Assembly (NCBI RefSeq): GCF_009877425.1
Contig: NZ_WXEY01000002.1
Coordinates: 262,960-326,959 of the forward strand
Length of the DNA: 64,000 bases
Direction: 5' to 3'
Source: Heliomicrobium undosum
GTDB taxonomy: Bacteria > Bacillota > Desulfitobacteriia > Heliobacteriales > Heliobacteriaceae
Shown: piece after piece, positions 1-7,703 of the stretch
How the letters are laid out: every line of letters starts with the position of its first letter
Position numbering within the stretch: the stretch's first letter is position 1
Program-made: the position numbers and the translations under genes
The notes under the pieces: generated by a model
The model's database searches: none
The model's input: only the letters and a program-made list of their open reading frames with translations
Told to the model about the DNA's origin: nothing

Positions 1-345
<345 letters not shown>

Positions 346-566
346 CCGCCGCGTCGAACCACTGGGTTTTTTCCGCCCTATCCACCCTATTCATACTATC
401 CACCCTATTACCCGCCGTACTACCCATCCTATCCGCCCTATTACCCGCCTTATCCGATTTTTCCGCGTCCGCCGATTTTTTATCCGCCCTATCCTCCCCG
501 GCCGCCCTACCCATGGCCACGCCCCCCCTATGCGCCCTGGCCGCCCTACCGGCCCCGTTGATCGCT

Positions 567-851
567 TCAGGATTGCTTCATTTTTTCAATATCCGCTTCG
601 AATTCCTTCGCTAGGGCTTTCAATGTGTCGATCTCTTCTTCCAGAAGTTTGTATACCTCTACCGGCGTCTTAATGCCGGCCTCTTTGACCTCGTCGATAA
701 AGTCTTGGATTCGTTTGGCTGTTTTTTCACAGGCGACGAGCGTTCCTGTCAATGCGGCCAGTTGGTCGGCTTCCCGCTCTTTTCGTATCTCCTGCTGACG
801 GTTCAACAAGAATCCTTCACCACTTCCGTTCTTATTTTCCAGGAATATCAT
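567..851 (-). CDS. Small charged helical protein of unknown function
   Basis: 94 residues with a Lys/Glu-rich, probably coiled-coil body (RKEREADQLAALTGTLVACE, then KLLEEEIDTLKALAKEFEADIEKM). There is no signal peptide or membrane segment and the family is not recognised. The start is uncertain: the purine run AAAAGGGA touches the ATG at 849-851 directly. A TTG at about residue 15, preceded by GGTGAAGG, is an alternative that would give about 80 residues. It lies convergent to the Pro/Tyr-rich ORF, with five bases between the stops. Confidence 0.5.
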   Translation of the reverse strand: MIFLENKNGSGEGFLLNRQQEIRKEREADQLAALTGTLVACEKTAKRIQDFIDEVKEAGIKTPVEVYKLLEEEIDTLKALAKEFEADIEKMKQS

Positions 852-932
852 TCCCTTTTCTATTCCATTTAACGTATTTGTTCAAAAAAAATTTCATTTA
901 AATCGCTCCAAAGCAAATGAGCCTATAGAAAA

Positions 933-962
933 ACCCAGACCGCCCCGGTCTGGGTATCTTTT
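933..962. terminator. Intrinsic terminator after spoVG copy 1 (bidirectional)
   Basis: A 10-bp perfect stem ACCCAGACCG / CGGTCTGGGT (933-942 with 946-955) is flanked by T-rich tracts on both strands. On the minus strand it sits about 25 bases after the spoVG1 stop. Confidence 0.85.
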
Positions 963-986
963 TTTTCTTCTGTTATATCAGGGGCC

Positions 987-1265
987 TCATACAGCTGCCT
1001 GCTCTTTCTCACCGGCTGCCGATTGAAAAGCCTCGAGAACCGCTTGGGAAAGGATGGCGCGGACTTCCTGGGAAATGGGATGAGCGATGTCACGGTACTT
1101 GCCGTCCGGTGTTTTCCGGCTCGGCATGGCGACAAAGATCCCTTTCGGCGTTTCCACAACCTTGATGTCGTGAATGACAAATTCGTCGCCAATGGTGACA
1201 GAGACGATGGCTTTCACTGTGTTTTCCAGGTTCACTTTCCGGATCTTGACGTCCGTGATGTTCAT
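987..1265 (-). CDS. spoVG: SpoVG, septation/sporulation regulator, copy 1 (canonical)
   Basis: 92 residues with the full SpoVG signature: ITDVKIRKV at the N-terminus, FVIHDIKVVE in the middle, and GIFVAMPSRKTPDGKYRDI followed by AHPI. SpoVG is a small nucleic-acid-binding protein that affects asymmetric septation and global gene expression in Firmicutes. The ATG at 1263-1265 is preceded by GGGGGTG, seven bases away. A good sigma-A promoter lies just upstream (1299-1326) and a terminator just downstream, so this copy can be an independent unit. It is the most canonical of three adjacent copies. Confidence 0.95.
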   Translation of the reverse strand: MNITDVKIRKVNLENTVKAIVSVTIGDEFVIHDIKVVETPKGIFVAMPSRKTPDGKYRDIAHPISQEVRAILSQAVLEAFQSAAGEKEQAAV

Positions 1266-1298
1266 CCTCGCACCCCCTAAAGCGTTTGTATAATCACA

Positions 1299-1326
1299 AT
1301 TTTACAACATTTTTAGACAGAGTCAA
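1299..1326 (-). promoter_or_regulatory. Sigma-A-type promoter of spoVG copy 1
   Basis: On the minus strand TTGACT (1321-1326), a 16-base spacer and TAAAAT (1299-1304) lie 33 bases before the spoVG1 ATG. The surroundings are AT-rich compared with the flanking genes. Confidence 0.7.
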
Positions 1327-1378
1327 CATGCTTATGCTGATTTTTATCAATCTTTGTATAGATTTTGTGTTGGCTCGT

Positions 1379-1630
1379 CTACTGTTCTAGCGACATTTCT
1401 TCATCAGCCAAGGCGCTCTGATAGGTCCGGAGCACGGCCTCGGCAATCGTCGAGTTTGCCTGGGGCGAGACGGGCTGCGCGATGGGGGGCAGAGAGACAT
1501 AGATCCCCCTCTCCCCTTCAACGACCTTGATGTCATGAATGACAAACATATCATCAATCGTCATGGATGCGACGGCTTTCATTTCGCTGTCATCGAAAAG
1601 CTTCCGGATCTGCACATCTGTGATTCTCAT
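1379..1630 (-). CDS. SpoVG paralogue, copy 2 (divergent, lacks the canonical loop)
   Basis: 83 residues. The N-terminal half is clearly SpoVG: MRITDVQIRKLF, MKAVASMTIDDMFVIHDIKV, GIYVSLP. The conserved central motif PS+RTPDG-FRDI-HPI is replaced by PIAQPVSPQANS, and the C-terminal helix AEAVLRTYQSA is retained. The ATG at 1630 has AGGAAGGTG eight bases upstream. It lies 49 bases downstream of copy 3 and probably shares its transcript. Loss of the loop suggests altered nucleic-acid binding, but that is inference. Confidence 0.85.
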   Translation of the reverse strand: MRITDVQIRKLFDDSEMKAVASMTIDDMFVIHDIKVVEGERGIYVSLPPIAQPVSPQANSTIAEAVLRTYQSALADEEMSLEQ

Positions 1631-1679
1631 CGGCGCACACCTTCCTCTTTGTCTTTCGCCGGACCGGTGGGATGGCGCA

Positions 1680-1943
1680 TTATGCTTGTATGTACTCCAT
1701 TTTTTGAAAAGCGTTGATGACTGTCCGGGTCACGTACTCCCAGGCTTCTTTGTTGGTCGGATGGGCCGTGTAACGGATCCCCTCCGTGAAGGGCTTGCGT
1801 CGAGGCATCTCCACAGCCAGCCCCTCCGGCCCCTCGATTACCTTGATCCCATTGATGATCAATGCATCATCCAGTGTAATCGACGCGATCGCTTTGATTT
1901 TATCCAACTGTACTCGCGTGATTTGCACGTCCGTTATCTGCAT
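1680..1943 (-). CDS. SpoVG paralogue, copy 3
   Basis: 87 residues: MQITDVQITRVQLDKIKAIA, then LDDALIINGIKVIEG, GLAVEMPRRKPF and YTAHPTNKEAW. The SpoVG fold is evident. The canonical PSRKTPDG loop appears as PRRKPFTEG and the HP pair survives (AHP). A very good promoter (1979-2007) precedes it and GAGGG lies near the ATG. It would be transcribed first, followed by copy 2. Three SpoVG-like genes within 1 kb imply local duplication and divergence. Confidence 0.85.
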   Translation of the reverse strand: MQITDVQITRVQLDKIKAIASITLDDALIINGIKVIEGPEGLAVEMPRRKPFTEGIRYTAHPTNKEAWEYVTRTVINAFQKMEYIQA

Positions 1944-1978
1944 TCGCTAACCCTCGCACCGTTTCTCCCATACAACAA

Positions 1979-2007
1979 ATTGTAATTTCAATCGCATTTA
2001 ATGTCAA
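1979..2007 (-). promoter_or_regulatory. Strong sigma-A promoter upstream of spoVG copies 3 and 2
   Basis: On the minus strand TTGACA (2002-2007), a 17-base spacer and TACAAT (1979-1984). This is close to consensus and lies 35 bases before the ATG of copy 3. Confidence 0.8.
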
Positions 2008-2119
2008 CAATAGGCTTCATTATTTACGGTTCATTGATTGAACAAATATTATACAACGGTGATGTCAGATAAACGAGCAAGGAACTGTTCAAAGTTAACA
2101 TAACGTTAACGGGACTCTC

Positions 2120-2148
2120 TTGGAAAGGTTCTGTCATCAAGTTACAAT
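2120..2148 (+). promoter_or_regulatory. Probable sigma-A promoter of the 76-residue ORF
   Basis: TTGGAA (2120-2125), a 17-base spacer and TACAAT (2143-2148), about 65 bases before the start codon. Just upstream, 2094-2110 contains the symmetric pair GTTAAC-N5-GTTAAC, which could be an operator. Confidence 0.55.
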
Positions 2149-2214
2149 GGTGACAAGATGCGCCAGTTAGACCGTTCCGCCCAAGACAAATCCTGGCGTG
2201 AGAGGAGAGTCTAT

Positions 2215-2445
2215 ATGGCTTCACGGGATTTGTTCTGGCTTCTCGTTCGCGATTACAGTGAATCAACCGGCTATAAGATCCTCGATTTCGGGTATGTGGA
2301 ACTGGAAGTGAGACGGACGAGACACGACTACATACGCTTTGGGATGTTTACCGACGACCGGTTGATTGTGGTGAAGGCGGGTTGTTCCAATGAGGCGATG
2401 CAAAAGGCGCAAAGGGAACTGGTGATGGTGACGCGGTTCCATTAG
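2215..2445 (+). CDS. Small hypothetical protein, 76 aa
   Basis: The start at ATG 2215 is chosen because AGAGGAG (2201-2207) is correctly spaced; a longer in-frame ATG at 2158 has no such site. The product begins MASRDLFWLLVRDYSESTGY and continues with alternating strands and charged turns (VELEVRRTRHDYIRFGMF, RLIVVKAG), ending in a helix. It looks like a small soluble alpha/beta protein. No family is recognised. It lies between the divergent spoVG cluster and the convergent dut gene. Confidence 0.65.
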   Translation: MASRDLFWLLVRDYSESTGYKILDFGYVELEVRRTRHDYIRFGMFTDDRLIVVKAGCSNEAMQKAQRELVMVTRFH

Positions 2446-2482
2446 TTCCATAGACAAGACCATAAAAAATGATAGATAGCTC

Positions 2483-2974
2483 TTACGGTTGCGTACTTAC
2501 TCCCGTATGCCCGAAGCCGCCACCGCCGCGTTCCGTCTCATCCAGGCTTTCTTTCTCTTCCAGTTCCACCTGGTGGAAGACCGGTTGAAAAACCAGTTGG
2601 GCCACTCGATCCTTTTTCCGTATATCCACATGCTTGTCGCCAAGATTGATCAGGATGACGCCCACATCGCCGGTATAGTCGGCATCCACGGTGCCGGGGC
2701 TGTTCAGCAGGGTGATGCCATGCCGTAAAGCCAGCCCGCTGCGGGGTCGAACCTGGGCCTCCATCCCTTCCCCCATCTGGATGGCGATGCCTGTCCGGAC
2801 CAGGATGCGCTCCCCAGGGAAGATCCGAATGGCCTCAAAATGATCGTAATAGGGATCGCCGGCGTTTTCCGGGAGAACGGCATCAAGCATATGCAGGTCA
2901 AATCCGCTAGCCAGTCTCGTCTGCCTTTCAGGAATCATCGCCTCGGGATGCAGTCGTTTTACTTGCACTTTCAT
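2483..2974 (-). CDS. dut: dUTP diphosphatase (dUTPase)
   Basis: 163 residues with all five trimeric-dUTPase motifs in order: ASGFDL (22-27), RPRSGLAL (76-83), [12 protein letters not shown] (94-105), [10 protein letters not shown] (about 123-132) and the C-terminal [10 protein letters not shown]. It hydrolyses dUTP to dUMP and pyrophosphate, keeping uracil out of DNA and feeding thymidylate synthesis. Length is normal, with a slightly long insert at residues 37-47 ([11 protein letters not shown]), as in several clostridial enzymes. AAAGGGCG precedes the ATG. It stands alone. Confidence 0.95.
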   Translation of the reverse strand: MKVQVKRLHPEAMIPERQTRLASGFDLHMLDAVLPENAGDPYYDHFEAIRIFPGERILVRTGIAIQMGEGMEAQVRPRSGLALRHGITLLNSPGTVDADYTGDVGVILINLGDKHVDIRKKDRVAQLVFQPVFHQVELEEKESLDETERGGGGFGHTGVSTQP

Positions 2975-3079
2975 GGAAAACGCCCTTTCTATATGAAAAA
3001 TGGGAAGCGGTATGTATATAGTATTTTCGATTTCGACGCACTCAACGGTTCTTCCTTCTCGCTCACCCTGTCTTCCTCT

Positions 3080-3196
3080 TCACTCACGCCGTTCTTTCCT
3101 AAAGGCTAAAAAGGGCAACGCCAATTCCTCTTCCAGGATTTTGATCGTTTTGCGGATCGATGGCTGGGAGATATGTATTATGTGAGAGGCATCGAT
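3080..3196 (-). pseudogene. Remnant of a LysR-type regulator DNA-binding domain
   Basis: The minus-strand frame between stops at 3197-3199 and 3080-3082 reads ...ASHIIHISQPSIRKTIKILE, then EELALPFLAF. This matches the recognition-helix region of LysR N-terminal winged helices (HISQPSxSxxIKxLEEELGxPLF). The first helix is cut by a TGA and the effector domain is missing, so this is a decayed gene. It lies upstream of and divergent from the 2-hydroxyacid dehydrogenase gene, the usual position of a LysR regulator relative to its target. Confidence 0.5.
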
Positions 3197-3216
3197 TCAA
3201 TTCGTAAAAATGTTAT

Positions 3217-3244
3217 TTGCATTTATGATATCATGGACTAGAAT
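3217..3244 (+). promoter_or_regulatory. Possible promoter of the 2-hydroxyacid dehydrogenase gene
   Basis: TTGCAT (3217-3222), a 16-base spacer and TAGAAT (3239-3244). The spacer contains the palindrome TGATATCA. It lies about 90 bases before the ATG at 3334. Confidence 0.4.
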
Positions 3245-3333
3245 GTGATTAAAAGATCATATAACGATGCGACAAGGAATTGCTCAAACCAAGCAACCCA
3301 TTGACATTACCAAGATAAGGAGCGACGCCGGTT

Positions 3334-4308
3334 ATGAAACAGAAGGTGTTCATCTCGGGAAAAATTCCTGCCATCGCCTACGAAATGCTCTCTCAACCGT
3401 TCGATGTAACCATGCATGACGATCTTCGCCTCCTCTCAAAGGAGGAAATCCTTGAGGGGGTGAAAGACAAGGATGCCTTGCTCGCCCTCCTGTCGGATAA
3501 TATTGACGCCGAAATCATCCGTGCGGCGCCAAACCTGAAGGTCATCGCCAACTACGGGGCCGGTTTCAACAATATTGATGTGGCCGCTGCGACGGCCCGC
3601 AGGATTCCCGTCACAAACACGCCTGCCGTCTCCACCGACGCGACGGCTGAACTGACCTGGGGTTTGATCCTGTCGATCGCCCGCCGGATCGTGGAAGGCG
3701 ACAAAAATACGCGGGCAGGCCGCTTCACCGGCTGGGCGCCCCTCTACCATCTCGGCACGGAAGTGACGGGCAAGACGCTCGGCATCATCGGCATGGGCAA
3801 CATCGGCAAGGCCGTCGCCAAGCGAGCCAAGGGTTTTGACATGAAGGTGATTTACTACACCAGGAATCGCCTCAGTCCTGAACTGGAAAGGGAATTCAAC
3901 GCCGAATACCTGCCACTGGAAGATGTCCTCAAACAGTCCGATTTTCTGACCTTCCATGTCAGCTACAATCCCTCGATGCGTCACATGATCGGTGCTAGGG
4001 AGCTTCATATGATGAAACCGACGGCGTTCCTGATCAACGCCGCCCGGGGTCCGCTGGTCGAAGAATCTGCCCTGCTCGAAGCGCTTCGCAACAAAACCAT
4101 CGCCGGTGCGGCCCTCGATGTCTATGAGTTTGAACCAAAAATCACGCCGGGTCTTGAACAATTGGACAATGTGGTGCTTTGCCCCCATCTGGGGAACGCC
4201 ACCGTAGAAACACGCACCGCGATGGCCGAAATCGCTGCCAAAAACGTCATTGCCGTGTTGAAGGGTGATCGAGCGCTGACCCCTGTGAATCCACAGATCT
4301 ATCTATAA
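3334..4308 (+). CDS. D-isomer-specific 2-hydroxyacid dehydrogenase (glyoxylate/hydroxypyruvate reductase type)
   Basis: 324 residues, a typical length. The N-terminal catalytic domain ends in NYGAGFNNIDVAAA. The Rossmann domain has GIIGMGNIGKAVAKR (about 151-165). The catalytic Arg is in NAARGPLVEE, the Glu in DVYEFEP and the His in CPHLGNAT. It should reduce a 2-keto acid with NAD(P)H, and the LGNAT end resembles GyaR-like glyoxylate/hydroxypyruvate reductases. The true substrate cannot be read from sequence. AAGGAG lies 13 bases before the ATG. It is a single-gene unit with its own terminator. Confidence 0.85.
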   Translation: MKQKVFISGKIPAIAYEMLSQPFDVTMHDDLRLLSKEEILEGVKDKDALLALLSDNIDAEIIRAAPNLKVIANYGAGFNNIDVAAATARRIPVTNTPAVSTDATAELTWGLILSIARRIVEGDKNTRAGRFTGWAPLYHLGTEVTGKTLGIIGMGNIGKAVAKRAKGFDMKVIYYTRNRLSPELEREFNAEYLPLEDVLKQSDFLTFHVSYNPSMRHMIGARELHMMKPTAFLINAARGPLVEESALLEALRNKTIAGAALDVYEFEPKITPGLEQLDNVVLCPHLGNATVETRTAMAEIAAKNVIAVLKGDRALTPVNPQIYL

Positions 4309-4364
4309 TGCTACACAGTAGAACGATATGCCGTTCCTCGGCTTTCTCTCCCTATCCTTCGTTA

Positions 4365-4398
4365 AACCTGGAGCATTTTGCCCCGGGTTCTTTTTTTG
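4365..4398 (+). terminator. Intrinsic terminator of the dehydrogenase gene
   Basis: Stem AACCTGG (4365-4371) / CCGGGTT (4383-4389) with an 11-base loop, followed by CTTTTTTT. Confidence 0.75.
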
Positions 4399-4458
4399 TT
4401 TGAATTTCCATTCGCTGTGTACTGTTGCTTATCCTACGGGAATGACATTATGAAATGA

Positions 4459-4872
4459 CTAGATTCGCCGTGACGCGCCCAAGCCGTAGGACCTCGATAG
4501 CAACAGTCCGGCGAGGATCAGGTTAAAGACCGCAATAAACCCGTAATAACCGGGCATGTTCCACCACCAACCGAGGAACATCAGACACAGGCTGACGGTG
4601 AGCAGGCGGATGATCAGCCCTTTCAACCGGGGAAGCTCATTTGCGCTCTCACCACTTCCCTCCCCCATGGTCAGGGATGGCGGCGCCGCTTGCTCCACCA
4701 ATACGTCCGGCTGCTTGAAAAGCGGCCAGATCTGGCGGACGAAAGGCCAGACAAGGATGGCAGCCAGCATGGCCAGCAGATAGGCCTGGCCAGGCCCGCC
4801 CGGCCAGATCACGGACAAGAACAGGTAGACGGGAAGTATGACCGCAAAGAGGCGCAAAATAAAGGATTGCAT
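4459..4872 (-). CDS. Small integral membrane protein, unknown
   Basis: 137 residues from the ATG at 4870-4872, preferred over an in-frame ATG at 4899 because GGAGGGG lies just upstream. Hydrophobic segments fall near residues 2-25, 29-48 (AYLLAMLAAILVWPFVRQIW), 83-103 and 106-128, which suggests four membrane spans. A polar linker (PSLTMGEGSGESANELPR) separates the halves. No family is recognised. It follows the FtsA-like gene, but a terminator whose 3' arm contains this gene's ribosome binding site lies between them. Confidence 0.6.
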   Translation of the reverse strand: MQSFILRLFAVILPVYLFLSVIWPGGPGQAYLLAMLAAILVWPFVRQIWPLFKQPDVLVEQAAPPSLTMGEGSGESANELPRLKGLIIRLLTVSLCLMFLGWWWNMPGYYGFIAVFNLILAGLLLSRSYGLGASRRI

Positions 4873-4873
4873 C

Positions 4874-4917
4874 AAAAAATCCCCTCCTGCCGGTAGCATT
4901 GCCTGCGGGAGGGGATT
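4874..4917 (-). terminator. Terminator of the ftsA-like gene, overlapping the next gene's RBS
   Basis: On the minus strand AATCCCCTCC (4917-4908) pairs with GGAGGGGATT (4887-4878) across a 20-base loop, followed by TTTTTTG. The GGAGGGG of the 3' arm is also the Shine-Dalgarno sequence of the ORF starting at 4872. Confidence 0.75.
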
Positions 4918-4928
4918 TTAACCAGTAT

Positions 4929-7124
4929 TTACCGCCAGATCAATTCGACGCGGCCGTGGTCTGGAATGGGCGTGGCGTAGTCGGCGGGAAAACCGTTGAC
5001 ACGGATGTCCAGTTTGTTCTTACCCTCCGGAGGCGTAGGATCGAAGTTGATCATCGCCAGCAGTTCCGAGAGGATCAGGTCGGCTGAACGACCGGCCTTG
5101 ACGACGATGTTATCTCCGTCGTTGACCTGTTCTTCCCCTGTAGCCGGCTGGTTATTGAGGGAGAAGGATGGCGCTTGTCCGGGAAAAGACCACTCGGCAT
5201 CGTTGACGGTCACATGGATCGGTTGGCCTTCCCACTGCTTCAGGTCCACGATCTCCTTTAATTGCAACCCCGTCACCCTGGATGGGCGGATATCGATGTG
5301 ATCGCCTGTTTTGACGGGGCTGTCCAGGCTGACCGCCCGTCCGTTTATCCGCGCCTCTGGCAGCGAAACAGGAACGAGTTTTTCGACGCCGTTGAGGACA
5401 TAACGGATGGAATGGGCTGTCCGCAGCGCCTCCAGATCGCCGACGGCGTCAAGCACTTGGGCCAGCGTATCAAGGTGGAGGTAGCGGATCCGGGCGCCGT
5501 CTTCCAACGGGGTGTCCAAGGTGGCTTTTTTTCCATTCATGGTCACAGGGGGATCGATATGGACCGGCTGGCCGTTGATCACCAGATCAAGGGGCGTCAA
5601 GGTAGGCGCCAGGTCTCCGATCCGCCCGCCGCCGTCAGCGCCTTTGCGGGCCGCTTCAAAGCGGATCTGATCCCCAGCCCGGACGAAGCGGTCGAGTTTC
5701 GACGGTTCACCGTTGACGGTGATCCGGGCCGGTTCGCCAAGGGTTCCCCTGAGGATTTTTACCTGGCCGTTGACCTCCACTGTCATGGCGAGACCCGGCA
5801 GACCGTGAATATGCCGGAGGCTGACGCCGGCTGCCAGGAGGGCGTCACCGACGGTGCCCAACTGCATATTGAAGAGCCGCACCGGCTGATCGTTGACGGA
5901 GACCTCATAAAAGCCGAGGGTCTGGTGCTTGATCGAGGTGACGGCGATCCCGACAGGAGTGACGAATTCGGGGCCCTTCATGTTTTCCAGGTTGCCTGTC
6001 AGATCGCGGAGGCTTTCGCGGCCGCGGACGCCGACACGATCACGGGGCAGGCCGAGGGCCTGGGCCAACCGAGCCGGCAGCAACGGTGTCAGGGAACCGC
6101 CGCCAACAAGGATGACCGCTTGGGGCGGTTTGCCGTTGAGGGTGATGATCTTATCGGCGATTTGGCAGGCCAGGTGTTCCACCGTCGGCTCCAGCGAAGC
6201 CAGTACGTCACGGACGTTCAACTCCTGTTCGAAGCCGAGGACATCGCAGGCACAGACCTGCTTGCCTTCCAGGTCGGACACCTCCCGTCCCGGCGCGCTC
6301 TGCACCAGGGACTGCAGTTCCCGCTTAATCCGCTCGCCTTCTCCAAACTCGAGTAGGTATTTTTGGCAGATCTGTTCCGTGATTTCGTCGCCCGCGACAG
6401 GCACCATGTCATAGGCGATTACGGAACCGCCGGATGTGATGGCGATGTCAGAGGTCCCTGCGCCGATATCGACAAGGGTCAGGTTCAATTGGCGCATGTT
6501 TGGGGGGATGACCACATTGATGGCGGCGATCGGCTCCAAGGTAAGGCTTTTCATTTCCAGCCCTGCCCGCTGAAGCACGGAAAACATGGAATCGACGACC
6601 ACCCGGGGCAGGAAGGTGCCGATGACCTCGATTTCCGCCGCTAACCCCCGCTGGCCGACCAGATTGCCGATGGGTTGACCTTCAAGATAATGGTTGACGA
6701 CGCTGTAGCCGACACAGTGGTAGTCGCGAACGGCGTCGCCGCCGGCGCTCTTTAATTCCTTTTGGGCCTGTTGCAACGCCGCCAGTTCCAATCCGAGGAT
6801 ATCTTCCGGCGTATATTCCTGAAGGGACGTCGATTTGCGCCCGGCCCGGCCCCGCGATGTTTTCAGCGACCGTCCGGCCGCAGCGACAGAGACCTCTCTG
6901 AGGGGGTGCTCCAACTGCGATTCCAGGCGTTCCTTAATCCGGCGCACCACCTGGGTCACCTGAACGACATCATGGATCTGACCATCGAGCATGGCCCGCT
7001 GGCGATGTTCTTCCATGGCGGTATGTACGATTTCCAATCCATCTTCCGCCTCATGGGCGACGATCCCGACGACACTTCGTGTGCCGATGTCGAGGGCGAA
7101 GATAACCTGATCATGATCCGGCAT
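4929..7124 (-). CDS. FtsA/PilM-like actin-fold ATPase with long C-terminal repeat region
   Basis: 731 residues from the ATG at 7122-7124 (AGGAGG seven bases upstream). The first 400 residues are a cell-division FtsA-type ATPase: phosphate-1 loop ALDIGTRSVVGIVAHE, an SHS2-like region, phosphate-2 motif LVDIGAGTSDIAI, and adenosine motif AVILVGGGSLTPLL. After about residue 400 comes a 330-residue extension, not present in classical FtsA of about 420 residues. It holds repeated small beta units (see findings) and no amphipathic FtsA membrane anchor is obvious at the end. It is likely a cytoplasmic scaffold in division or envelope assembly. The long form is known in Clostridia as an FtsA-domain protein; its exact role is uncertain. 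Confidence 0.75.
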   Translation of the reverse strand: MPDHDQVIFALDIGTRSVVGIVAHEAEDGLEIVHTAMEEHRQRAMLDGQIHDVVQVTQVVRRIKERLESQLEHPLREVSVAAAGRSLKTSRGRAGRKSTSLQEYTPEDILGLELAALQQAQKELKSAGGDAVRDYHCVGYSVVNHYLEGQPIGNLVGQRGLAAEIEVIGTFLPRVVVDSMFSVLQRAGLEMKSLTLEPIAAINVVIPPNMRQLNLTLVDIGAGTSDIAITSGGSVIAYDMVPVAGDEITEQICQKYLLEFGEGERIKRELQSLVQSAPGREVSDLEGKQVCACDVLGFEQELNVRDVLASLEPTVEHLACQIADKIITLNGKPPQAVILVGGGSLTPLLPARLAQALGLPRDRVGVRGRESLRDLTGNLENMKGPEFVTPVGIAVTSIKHQTLGFYEVSVNDQPVRLFNMQLGTVGDALLAAGVSLRHIHGLPGLAMTVEVNGQVKILRGTLGEPARITVNGEPSKLDRFVRAGDQIRFEAARKGADGGGRIGDLAPTLTPLDLVINGQPVHIDPPVTMNGKKATLDTPLEDGARIRYLHLDTLAQVLDAVGDLEALRTAHSIRYVLNGVEKLVPVSLPEARINGRAVSLDSPVKTGDHIDIRPSRVTGLQLKEIVDLKQWEGQPIHVTVNDAEWSFPGQAPSFSLNNQPATGEEQVNDGDNIVVKAGRSADLILSELLAMINFDPTPPEGKNKLDIRVNGFPADYATPIPDHGRVELIWR

Positions 7125-7250
7125 GTCCAGTCCTCCTGCATGCGAAAATGCCGCAGGACCTCTTTCGACCCGGCGGCATGTTTTTCCTGCTGTCCAAAAA
7201 GAACCTGCCGCGCCTCCCACTTCCCTGACTGCGGCGTCAATCAGGGGCCG

Positions 7251-7490
7251 TCAAGCCGAGAGAAGTTCCAGAAACTCGTCTTTGCTGAGGCCGGCTTGTT
7301 GCAAGATGCCCATCAGGGTGCCTTTTTTCAGGTCTTTCTGGTTTCCCGGGACGGTAACGGCGAAAAGTTCTCCCGCTCCTGCCTTCACAAGCCGGAGGTG
7401 GCTCCCCTTTTGCCGGACCGGCGTGAACCCGTCGCGAGAAAGAACCCTGGCCACATCGAGGCCGGACACCGTAGGTAAGCGGCCGGACAT
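7251..7490 (-). CDS. HicA-family (YcfA) mRNA interferase-like protein, no HicB seen
   Basis: 79 residues from the ATG at 7488-7490, with GGAGGTGA about 11 bases upstream; a longer frame to 7556 is less likely. The sequence LPTVSGLDVARVLSRDGF, then RQKGSHLRLV, VTVPGNQKDLKKGTLMGILQ and AGLSKDEFLELL is HicA-like. The double-stranded-RNA-binding-like fold and the catalytic GSH histidine are present. HicA toxins cleave mRNA and are normally paired with the antitoxin HicB, but no hicB is adjacent here. The RBS lies in a small inverted repeat (CCTCCAG/CTGGAGG), which may limit translation. Confidence 0.75.
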   Translation of the reverse strand: MSGRLPTVSGLDVARVLSRDGFTPVRQKGSHLRLVKAGAGELFAVTVPGNQKDLKKGTLMGILQQAGLSKDEFLELLSA

Positions 7491-7703
7491 CCCCAAAACA
7501 GCGTCACCTCCAGTTTCCCCTGGAGGCGCGGCAGGATTCGTCCTTATTATCTCCATTCGGTTCTTTTTTTAGCGGTTCCTCTTTTCCGCATTTTTCCCTT
7601 TTCCCGGATTTGCGTATAAAAGAGCGCCGCGGTGATACCCTAATGATGCAGCTTGCTGAAATACCGGTCAGAGAATCCATTATGTTGCAGGAGATGATGT
7701 GTC

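Noticed and set aside
380-560. CRISPR or tandem-repeat array in the CCGCCCTAT-rich stretch
   Set aside because: Unit length is irregular (about 6-15 bases) with no spacers; it is explained by codon repetition of Pro and Tyr.
5262-6356. Long plus-strand ORF of 364 codons opposite the ftsA-like gene
   Set aside because: Composition mirrors the GC-rich third positions of the real gene. No family resemblance or RBS; a shadow.
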